A stretch of 64,000 bases of DNA, from NCBI GenBank assembly GCA_033961575.1, contig CM066727.1, positions 116,424,434 to 116,488,433 on the forward strand. The letters run 5' to 3'. The translations under genes were made by a program, and so were the position numbers. Below are positions 10,915-20,100 of this stretch, one piece after another; the stretch's first letter is position 1; each line of letters starts with the position of its first letter. The stretch is from Aselliscus stoliczkanus (Eukaryota; Chordata; Mammalia; Chiroptera; Hipposideridae). The notes beneath the pieces are model-generated. The model saw only the letters and a list, made by a program, of their open reading frames with translations. It ran no database searches and was not told where the DNA came from.

Positions 10915-11180
10915 GAAGTTTTTAAAAAATCAAAATGAATTCCGTAAATCTTTCCTAATTAGGAAACATGACAAGGCATTAAATTCAACTGAAAAAAAAA
11001 TAAAAGAGGTGCTAAATAACTCACACACACTAAATGGAAAGGCTCCATTGAAAATAGCACTGATTATTAGTTTTAGCTGCTGGGGAAATTACCTAGGCAC
11101 AATGATGGGCATCAACATGCAGCTCACAGCAGCAGTCAAAAGCAGCAGCTGAGATGTGTGGCCATCCTAATTAGAGGATG
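10915..11180. promoter_or_regulatory. Candidate conserved non-coding element
   Basis: A non-repetitive block with homeodomain-type cores (cctaattagg near 10960, ctaattagagg near 11167) and gattattag and agcagcagctgag motifs. It resembles no repeat I know. The suggestion of conservation is inference from composition and the lack of repeats; no comparison was made. Confidence 0.3.
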
Positions 11181-11564
11181 GAGCTCTCTGAAAAGGCTCT
11201 GGAGCTGTGACATTCCTGGCTGGGGCTTTCCTTCTAGGAATGCCACATTAGGGTTTTGGTCATCACATTGTGGAAAAGGACTTAATAAGAATGATCCGGA
11301 AAGGAACAACAGAAATGACTTGGAAAAGAGTGTGAGAAGCTTTGAGGTTAAAAGCAGAAAGCTGGAAAACACTTCCAGAAAAAATCATTTTCAAAATGGA
11401 GAGAGAGAGGGGCAAGGAAAAGCCTAAGGTGGGGGAAAGGGCGGCCAGGGGCTGTACCGCCTGCACTTAGGTCACTCCAGCACGTGGGGCTTTCGTGGGT
11501 TCCTGATGAGCGCATCCGTGAGGTCAAGAAATTACAGCCGATTATCTAATATGAATTTCTCTTC

Positions 11565-11925
11565 CAGTCTTCATTCGGCAAATATTTAGTAAGCACTGTC
11601 CATGTTCCAGATGCTGTCTCTAGCCTCTTAGGATATATCAATGAACAAAATAGAGAAAAATCCCTGCCCTTGTGAGATTTACATGCTGAGGGTGGGGAAA
11701 ACAGATAATGTACTGTAAAAAATTAAGTACATTATATACGAGGTAATAAGAACTATAGAAAAAACATAGATCAGGGAAAGGAATACTGAGAGTAGCCAGG
11801 ATGACCCTCACTGAGAAGGTAACAATTGAGGAAAAATCTGGGGGAGGTAAGGGAGCAAGCTTAACAGATATCTGGGCAGAGAGTATTCCTACAGAGAGAC
11901 CAGCTGGTGCAAACTTCCTAAGGAG
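11565..11925 (-). repeat. L2 LINE 3' region fossil
   Basis: The series 'ggcaaatatttagtaagcac', 'aatgaacaaaatagagaaa', 'atccctgcccttgtgag', 'cctcactgagaaggtaac' and 'atctgggcagagagtattcc' is the reverse complement of the L2 3' end. A (GT)n follows directly. Confidence 0.6.

Positions 11926-11976
<51 letters not shown>
11926..11976. repeat. (GT)n microsatellite
   Basis: About 25 uninterrupted GT units. Cysteine-valine or threonine-histidine repeats in translated frames here are artefacts of this run. Confidence 0.97.
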
Positions 11977-11978
<2 letters not shown>

Positions 11979-12029
11979 TGGATAGAGGGGAACAGAGATG
12001 TGCAGATTGAACAGGGTCTGGTATAACAG

Positions 12030-12260
12030 TAACAATTAGCAAGTAGTTACTTGGCACTAAGTATGTGCCTGACAATGTAATAAACTCTTTACATACATTA
12101 ATATAAGTCTCACAGCAACCCTATAAAATAGATACTCTTATACCCCCTTTTATATGTAAGGGAACAATTAATTCAGGCTCAGCGATTAATTAACCTGGCC
12201 AAAGACCAAAGATCCAACCCTAGGTGCCCAGCTTCAGAGCCCACACTCCTAATCTCTACT
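12030..12260 (-). repeat. MIR SINE fossil
   Basis: It reads as reverse-complement MIR: 'ctctttacatacattaata', 'acagcaaccctataaaatag', 'ggctcagcgattaattaacc' and 'ggccaaagaccaaagatcc'. Confidence 0.55.
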
Positions 12261-13239
12261 CTATGCCATCTCTCAGTGTGGTTTCAACCCCATCTACTTC
12301 TGATGCCAGCCCTGACTACCCAACTGCAATTGGAATTCAAGCACTCTCCTAAGATAAATTCCTGTTCTTTTTTAAAAAAGCATTGTTGCTCACTGCTCCA
12401 TCACCTATGACCCTTCCCCGGGCCCTTTGCTCCTTTCCCCCGTGAACTCAAGAACTGCCCTTTTCTGCAAGTTCACCACTGAGGTCAGTTGCTTCTGCCC
12501 CGCCACCCAAGTAAATGTCTATGGATAGAGCTTTGGTTCTGTTTGAGAGGTGAAGTTGGGTTGCAATGGAGGGTTGTGTCTGTGGATTAATAACGCCCTA
12601 CAGATCACTAGGAGGCAGGACACAGTATAAATTGCATTAAAAACTAGATATTGCCTTCCCTTCAACTCCAAAAACACTGCTTGGAGGTGTGATTGTAATC
12701 AGTGGTCACCAGCTCTTCTCATGCCCTCTCAAGCCACTGAATTACGCACTTTAAATGGAGTAATAGTATGGTATGTGAATTATATCTTAATAATGCTGTT
12801 AAAACAATTATTTTTTTAAATAGATAGGAACCTCGGCTTTTTCCTCCCTTGTTTGCCCTCCTTCTGTCCTCTTTCTTCCTTCACATAGCTTCAGAGGGCC
12901 CAGAACTACACTTAGCAAAGGAGTTCACCATTCCTAAACCCCAAGCTCTGCCCAAAGTTACATCTTTGTTCCGAATCCAAGGTTAATAATAGCTTTATGC
13001 CAAAGAGAATAAATGACTCTTTCCCATTATATCTTCAGTACCAAGTTTCCTTATTAGAAAAAAAACATCTAACATTTTAATAAAAACCCCATATATATTG
13101 TGGAGTAGAAGGTAATACGTACCTAAAAAGGCAGAATTGACACGCGGTTTAAAACAGTTCCTTGCTTGCTGCTGCTTGCTTCCAGCTGGAGGTGGGAGGC
13201 ACAAGCTTCCTGCCATTATGGGAGAGAACCTTGAGATGC
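12261..13239. other. Unclassified intergenic DNA
   Basis: Unique-looking sequence with pyrimidine-rich tracts around 12840-12890. No gene, no long open frame of interest and no repeat I can name. Confidence 0.5.
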
Positions 13240-13410
13240 CATGTGTGTGTCTAGAGCAGTCAGGAGACTCAGGAGCTGATCCAAGCTCTGGTACTAACTG
13301 GATGAGTGATATTTAGGACGTCACACTCCATTTTGGGGCCTCAGTTTCACATCAAAAGAGGAGACAATTGGACTTGGTGGTCTCCAAGGGTGGTGCCAGG
13401 TCTCATGGTT
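13240..13410 (+). repeat. MIR SINE fossil
   Basis: Forward MIR order: 'gctctggtactaactggatg', 'ggggcctcagtttcac', 'gacaattggacttggtgg' and 'tctccaagggtggtgcc'. Confidence 0.55.
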
Positions 13411-14470
13411 CAGGACTGATGTCATAATGGGACAGATCAGATGCTGGGCTCAGATATGTCAGTGCCAAGAAGCCTGGAGCTACAAGGGGCAAAAGATAAG
13501 CTCCCTGCCTTTGTGAAACTTTCCATTTACCCGAGGGGGACTAAAAAGAGAGCCATATGTAGGACCTGACAAAGATATAAAGTAAATATGCAAACCATTC
13601 AAAGAATGCAAGGGACAGGAAGCAACTGAGAATGATGACTGATGAGACCCCTGGTCCAGATCACCTTGTTTGACCCACCTGTAGATCTAAAGAAACAGGC
13701 GTCTCTCACTCTGCCAACCTCTGTGTCCTTTGTCAGGTTCCCCTGACACAAAGACAGTCCTTATTGATCTTATGGATGACCTCAAATCACAGACTTTCTA
13801 AGAAATTCTCAGAAGAGAAAAAGGATCTTAGCAATCATCCCATGTAAACCCCTCCAGTTATGTTTAGTGGGATGATGCTGGTCTCATGCTTATAATATTT
13901 TCATTTGATAGAATATTCTTACCATTTTCCCCAACCCTGAATAACCCTAAAACTGGAACAGGAATGCAAATAATATCTTTCTCTTGAAAGTCCAGTGTAT
14001 TAAATATAGAATGGTTTTAAGACAAGCCTTATAATTAGCATGGAGTTGAACAAGATCTGCCCAGCAATAACGTCTCAAAAATTATGGCACTGAAAAAAAT
14101 TAAGTTCTCACCCTCTATCATAGGGTTCTTGTGCGTTTTCCAGTCTTATCCTTTCGTTTCAGATTGATTCTCACTGGCTAAGGCCATTTCTGAACATTTC
14201 CACAGGTCTGCAGTCACACGCCTTGCACATCTTAACCTGCTATGAGTTATAAAGGAGGGGAACTAAAAGGAAATCAAGAGGAAAAATAACTGCAATCCCT
14301 CCCATTTAGTTCATGCATTTTCATTTGTCTTGGGAGGATTTCATTTCATTAATGAGGAATGATTTCAGCCCTGGCCTCTTGGATTAATGCTTCCTCTGGG
14401 AACTAAACTAAAAAGCGATATCTCTGAGTAGGATCTTGGGCAAGCCCTTCATGAATGATACAGAGGTATT
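13411..14470. other. Unclassified intergenic DNA
   Basis: No recognised repeat or coding exon. The stretch 14280-14400, with 'ttcatttcattaatgaggaa' and 'ttggattaatgc', is free of repeats and rich in ATTA cores, but nothing more can be claimed. Confidence 0.45.
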
Positions 14471-14519
14471 AAATATTTGCTCCCCCCCGGGGGGGGGGCG
14501 TTCTCCCAATTCAAATATT
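14471..14519. other. C7G10 hairpin with outer AT stem
   Basis: Seven C (14482-14488) are followed directly by ten G (14489-14498). Outside, aaatatttg (14471-14479) is inverted as caaatatt near 14512-14519. The inner arm can form a near loop-less GC stem. A sequencing or assembly artefact in a homopolymer is possible. Confidence 0.6.
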
Positions 14520-14598
14520 CTGGGGTGCAGAAAGAAGTGGTGGCATAGATTGTGGGAAACTGGGTTTTTCTCCCTGGCCAGAATATGTGCTCATTTCA

Positions 14599-14615
14599 TC
14601 ACTAGATGGCGCTGG
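14599..14615 (+). promoter_or_regulatory. CTCF-like binding site
   Basis: The 17-mer tcactagatggcgctgg fits the core CTCF consensus (CCASYAGRKGGCRSY) closely, deviating mainly at the first bases. It lies in DNA I could not assign to a repeat. The motif points to the plus strand, away from the PARP11 promoter. Confidence 0.6.
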
Positions 14616-14619
14616 CACA

Positions 14620-15884
14620 CAGGCAAGAACGGCTGTGATTTAAAAAAAAAAGAGATGTGAGCACAAACTTTCTAATAAGCCAGAGAATTCCTTTGTTTCT
14701 GGATGGGCAAGATCAGCTTTTGTCAAGCACACTTCAGAATAGCTTTCTAGAGTAGCAATAATCTAATTGTGCTGCTTTACCCCAAATCAACTAAATGGTC
14801 AAGATTGAGTGAAAGCAGCATGATATGTACTTAGGAGTAAAGGTATTTATAAAGAACTATATATTTCTTAAATGCGTAGTGCCAAAAAACAGAGCTGAGC
14901 AGTCAGGAGACTTAACTGCCTACTATAACCAAAGGTGATAAGTTTTAAACTCTTATTCTGGTACAGATGGGTCTTTGCCAATTAGATCATGCAGATGTGA
15001 ATTCAGGTGGCTTCAAATTAAATTAGGAATTAAAGTAGGAGCTTCCCTACTTCCCAACAAACCATATTGTTTTAACATATTTGGATCTGTTTGAGGATTA
15101 TTTGATATCATTTGATGAGTAATTCACTATTTGAACTATAACCACTAACCGAGTTCTGATAAGCTGACATCTAAATTGAGTTTTAGAATTTTGGTTTTGA
15201 AAAGGAGCTTACATGGCCTCTGTCCTCCTCCCAGCTCCCATGGTAATCTCTTCCACATTAACAAGGGCTCACGCAGGCTGTTTAGATTCATATAACAACA
15301 GCAAGCTGACCACTCTGAGAAGGAGCCCAGTATATTTCTAGATAGTTCCAGTAGTGAGAAAGCTCTTCCCCAGATTGAGCCAAAGTGTGGCTCTTTATAC
15401 CTTCCACTTACATAATCCCCATTCTTCATTTTAGAGGAATGCAGAGTAAACTGTTTTTTCATTGTTTTGTTTTGTTTTGTTTTTATTTTTTATTATGACT
15501 GCTCCTTATATATGTGATGGTTTAGGCTTATTCAGCCTAAAATAGCCTCAGTTTTTATCCATTTTTCATATAATGTGTTTTCTGGCTCTATCTTGCTTAA
15601 CTTTCTCTGATTTACCTTAAAATGTGTTCTGATCACACAGCCAACAGACTGTTTGTTGGCTATCTTGATTTAAACACTGTGCGTCCATGAATAGAGCCAA
15701 AATTTGATTAACTCTCTTCATTGTTTTCTCTTTGGACCCTGTGGTCAGCTAAAGCTCCCAGGTCATAGATTAGATCAGCCCAATCCTTGTCTGTGCAATA
15801 GAATTCCAGTGCACATAGTAAACCCTAGGATACCATGTGGATTTAAGCTCAAAGCTGTGTTCTGTCAAAACGACTTAGAATCCT
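14620..15884. other. Unclassified intergenic DNA
   Basis: AT-rich unique sequence with a (tttg)n-like short tract near 15465-15482. No gene or named repeat was seen. Confidence 0.45.
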
Positions 15885-16140
15885 TTAGTTCAGACTCTGG
15901 TGCCAGACATACCTGGATTTAGAATTTTGTTCTTCTGCCCGCATGAGCTGTGCCAATCCTGGGCAAATGACTTGATCTCTTAAAACATCAGTTTCCTCAT
16001 CTTTACAATGGAGATAATATTACCATCTCCCTCATAGGGCGGTACAATTTAAATGTGATATTTTATAGAAAAAAAAGCATATTTAACACAATTCATGGCA
16101 CGTGGCAAGTACTCAGTGTTTGTGGTTATTAGTAGGAATA
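15885..16140 (+). repeat. MIR SINE, nearly complete
   Basis: A well-preserved forward MIR: 'cagactctggtgccagacat', 'gcaaatgacttgatctctta', 'catcagtttcctcatcttta', 'caatggagataatattacc' and 'ggcacgtggcaagtactcag'. Confidence 0.75.
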
Positions 16141-16339
16141 TTATCCTATCATCCTTCATATCAGCTTTCCTTCCTTCTCTGTGTCAGATGAGAACTTGAT
16201 AAGCATCTCCTCTCAGACACAGACCAAAATACTCTCAGGGAATTGTAAAAGAGAGGTCTCCGTCGCTCAGCACCATAGCTTCTCTTCAAGCTGATCTAGG
16301 CACTAATGACGACTCCATGGGTATAGGTCTAACGCCGCC

Positions 16340-16905
16340 ATGGCTGTACCCACTAGCTCTCAGCCAGCTCCCGTCTCAGCCATGAGATGATTATGATAGG
16401 CCTTGTCAAACACCAGGCTGAAAGCAAGCATGGTTTGATGTCTCTTCTTTCTACCAGCCTGATATCCCCGTCCAAAAAGGAATAAATGAAGACATGTTTT
16501 GTTTTCAGAGATTTCGGGTTGGCACTGAGTGATCTCTGCTTTTCTAAAGACTGACAAAGAGTCTACTTAATAATCTGTTCAGCTGATGGGTTAAAGTGGC
16601 GAAATTGTGGGTTATTTCCCACTTCGTTTCTATTATTATAATAATGTTTGTAGAGTAAATAGCTTTTTAAAATTCTGTTCTAGAATTCTGCCAGGAGTAA
16701 TTGTCAAGCTGACTGGCTTATAGTTCTTATAATATGCCCTTTTCCCCCTTTCTGAGAATCGGGACCCCTCTGTCCTTCCCTTGTCTGTTAACAGTTCTCC
16801 CATTCTCCATGCTTTTTCAAAGATTATTGACAATGGTTCTGCGAGTTCTTTGAGCAACCTGGGATGTGATTTGTCTATGTCTGGAGACTTGAATTTATTA
16901 AGGGG
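16340..16905 (-). mobile_element. L3/CR1 LINE reverse-transcriptase relic
   Basis: On the minus strand, 16857-16636 translates to a CR1/L3 RT segment: ELAEPLSIIFEKAWRMGE, then a degraded FSERGKRAYYKNYKPVSLT and GRILEQNFKKL. These correspond to the conserved '...YRPVSLTS..GKILE' block. Farther along, FSLVFDKAYHNHLM resembles the 'D.SKAFDTVSH' catalytic-region motif. The relic is frameshifted and ancient. Confidence 0.8.
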
Positions 16906-16924
16906 GGTGAAAAGAGCACCACAC

Positions 16925-17080
16925 TAATTTCTAGCTCTGGTTTTGTCATTCACTTAGTATAGTGAGCATGGGCAGGTTTGGGTTTTATTTGAGCTTAAAT
17001 GACCCCATCTGTGAAATAAGGCATTTGGACATGATGAAGTTGAAGGTCTTTTCAAGGTCTGATGTCTATGTCTCAAGTAC
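16925..17080 (+). repeat. MIR SINE fossil
   Basis: It contains 'tctagctctggttttgtcat', 'gaccccatctgtgaaataag' and 'gcatttggacatgatgaag' in forward MIR order. Confidence 0.5.
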
Positions 17081-17626
17081 TCTAACATTTTCTTACTAAC
17101 TTTTCTCATTTATCTTGGCTTTCCTTTTCCTCTCAATAAAATTTGTTCTACCCTTTCTAAATATTTTTTTTCAGTTACAGTTGACATTTAATATTTTATA
17201 TTAGTTTCAGGTGTACAGCATGGTGGTTAGACATTTCTATAATTTATGCTGTAACCCTCTGAACAGTCTACTACCCACCTGGCACTATACGTAGTTGTTG
17301 CAGCATTATTGACTGTATTCCCTATGCTGTACTTTACACCCCATGACTATTTTGTAATTACCAATTTGTATTTCTTAATCCCTTCACCTTTTTCACCCAG
17401 GCTCCCCAACCCCCTCTCCTCTGGCAACTGTCAGTTTATTCTCTGTATCTGTGAGTCTGTTTCTGTTTTGTTTGTTTGTTTATTTTATTCTTTAGATTCC
17501 ACATATAAGTGAGATCATATAGTATTTGTCTTTCTCTGTTTGATTTATTTCACTTAAAATAATATCCTTTAGGTTCACTCATGTTGTCACAAATGATAAG
17601 ATTTCATTCTTTTTTATGGCCGAGTA

Positions 17627-17632
<6 letters not shown>

Positions 17633-17682
<50 letters not shown>
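17633..17682. repeat. (TA)n microsatellite in L1
   Basis: About 25 TA units at the position where related L1 copies (for example 24530) have only a short tatata stretch, so it expanded after insertion. Confidence 0.95.
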
Positions 17683-17683
<1 letters not shown>

Positions 17684-18013
17684 TGTATCTTCTTTATCCA
17701 GTCTTCTAGTGATGGGCATTTAGGTTGCTTCCATTTCTTGGCTATTGTAAATAATTCTGCAATGAACATAGGGGTGCATATATCTTTTTGAATTAGTATT
17801 TTTAATTTCTTTAGATAAATACCCAGAAGTGGAATTGCTGGGTCATAAGGTAGATACATGCAAAAAAAAAAAAAAAGAAAAAGAAACTGGACCACCTTCT
17901 AACACTATATACAAGAATAACCTCAAAATGGATTAAAGACTTAAATATAAGACCCCTAAACCATAAAACTTCTAGGAGAAAGCTTAGGCAACAAACTCTG
18001 TGCCATCACACTC

Positions 18014-18131
18014 TTTTTTTTTTTTTTTTTTTTTTGTTTGAGGGCAATGTTACTGGCCCTCATATGTGGGACCGAACCGAGGCCGCTGGCTTCCCAAGCC
18101 AGCTCTTAACCACTGCGCCAGTCGGCCGCCC
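18014..18131 (-). mobile_element. Short tRNA-head SINE nested in L1
   Basis: Poly-T at 18014-18035, then agggcaatgttactggccct and gtgggaccgaaccgagg (a B-box on minus), ending in actgcgccagtcggccgc. Target duplications catcac(a)ctct flank it (about 18004 and 18132). It carries the tRNA-like head only, without the long SINE body. Confidence 0.9.
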
Positions 18132-18699
18132 CATCACTCTTAATAGTAATTTTTCTGATACATCTCCTCAGGCAAGGGAAACAAAAGAAAAAATAAACAA
18201 ATGGGACTACGTCGAATTAAAAAGTTTTTGCACAGCAGAGGAAACCACCAACGAAATGAAAAAATAGCCTACTGAATGGGAGAAGATATTCACCAATGAT
18301 ATATCTTAAGGGGTTAATATCCAAAATTTATAAAGAACTCATACAACTCAACACCAAAAGAAGAACAATCCAATTAAAAATGGGTAGAGGGCCTGAATAG
18401 ACATTTCTCCAAAGAGGACATACAGATGGCCAATAGACATATGAAAGATGCTTAATGTTACTAATTATCAGAGAAATGCAAATAAAAACCACAATGATCA
18501 AAAACCAGCATCTCACACCTGTCAGAATGGCTGTCATGAATAAATCAACAAACAAGTGTTGTTGAGGATGCAGAGAAAAGGGAACCCTCGTGCACTGTTG
18601 GTAGGATAGCAAAGTGGGGCAACTACTATGGAAAAATGTTTGGAGGTTCCTCAAAAAAATTAAAAATAGAAGTATCTTTTCTAAATTTTTAAGATACAT

Positions 18700-19160
18700 C
18701 TTGGTTTAGACATCCAAACACTTTAGTGTGGCACTCAGAGCCCAATACTATCTGGCCATGACATTTTGTTTCCACTTTATTTCCTGCTCCTCCCAGGTCC
18801 ATACCTTCTCTTCCTTCAGGTGGACCTAGCCACTCTTGCATGCCCTCCTCTCTGGCCTTGTGCTACGGTCACTGCCCTAAGGTGGAGCGTTATCCCCGCC
18901 ACATCTCAGCTGGACTCTCTCCTCCTTCCAGGCCCAGTTCAGGCAGTTCTGGGCTCCCAGACACAGTGAGCTCCTTTCTCATAATTTCCGATGCATGTGA
19001 TGCAGATCATTTGACAATTTGTGGCGTTTGGGTGTGTTGTTGAACTGTATTGTTATTGATTTAAATGTCTAGGGTCCCTCCCTCCTGCCCTCTTCCCCTC
19101 CCCTAGTTGAGCACTGTCTGTCCAGTGGATGCGCAATAAATCTGATGGGATGTTAAATGA
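18700..19160 (+). repeat. L2 LINE 3' region fossil
   Basis: Forward L2 order: 'ccaatactatctggccatg', 'ctgctcctcccaggtccat', 'tccaggcccagttcaggcag' and 'ggatgcgcaataaatctgat'. Confidence 0.5.
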
Positions 19161-19859
19161 ATTCCAAGCCATTATCAGCGTTTCCTAATCAGAACATTTA
19201 GGTAATTATCCAATATGTGGAAGTTTCTTTTTCTTCTTAGGAGTCATAAAAAGATGAACTCAAACAGCTTAATACCAGAAAGCATTTTATTTTAAGACAA
19301 GAAAATGATTTGAGTATACAACTGATAATAAAGCCAAAACTACCTCACTTTCCTCTCTATGCTAGCACAGATAAGAGATGTGAAAAAAGTTGCCAAATAT
19401 ACAAAATGATTAATTGGCTCAGAATCCCGTCTGACTCATGAAGGCTAGCCTATCCTAATTTAAGCTTTCCTATATTGGCCAACACAGCCTAAAGCTTTGG
19501 GTTGGAGGTCAGGTTTATATTTTCTCAAGTGAATGGCATAGTTACATTTTTTAATAATGGAGAAATTACTTTTGTGTCCTACATCCTACGCCGTGTACGT
19601 GCCAGCAAACATGGGTTGTATAAATATATTAGCACATGGAAAGGGAGGGTTGGCTCCCCCCCAACACTTGTGAAATACTTGTTCATAGTAAGTTATAAGT
19701 TTTAATGAGCAATATTAACAGAGCAGTTAAAAATCACACCATGGTCATAAAAGTATTATAGTCATGAGAAAGACCTGTGATGAGATCGTAACAGAAGAAA
19801 AATAGTCTTTCCAAAAATGGGCTGCTCACAAGCTCACAAAGTATATCAGAAACAGAGGT
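19161..19859. other. Unclassified intergenic DNA
   Basis: AT-rich, without a recognised repeat or exon. Confidence 0.45.
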
Positions 19860-20100
19860 GAGATAAGAAGGCATTCATTCATTCAGCATTCGCTATGAAT
19901 CTACCGTGAACCAGACCCTGTTGGGGACATAGGCATTAGGGGTGTAGAGATGCAGAGAGGATACACAGACCTGCCCACAAGAAGCTCACAGTCTTGGGGC
20001 AGAGATTGCCCAATAACGGATGATGACTGCATGATCTGAGAAGTGCTGTCACAGTGACTTGTGTGTCCACTGCAGCCAGGGGTGGGCGATTCCTATGCAG
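19860..20100 (-). repeat. L2 LINE 3' region fossil
   Basis: It contains 'gcattcattcattcagcatt', 'gaaccagaccctgttgggga', 'cctgcccacaagaagctcac' and 'cagtcttggggcagag', which is reverse-complement L2. Confidence 0.55.

Larger units (their letters stand above)
17164..18690 (-). mobile_element. L1 with 5' inversion (twin priming)
   Basis: The left part (17164-about 17860) is an L1 3' end on the minus strand, beginning with poly-T and 'gttgacatttaatatttta' and running to 'agaagtggaattgctgggtc'. The right part (about 17877-18668) is ORF2 on the plus strand, from 'actggaccaccttctaacac' to 'ggaggttcctcaaaaaaatt'. The right part ends in element coordinates where the left part begins, as expected from twin priming. 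Flanks share tttctaaat-like bases (about 17153 and 18677). A (TA)n and a SINE sit inside. Confidence 0.85.
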
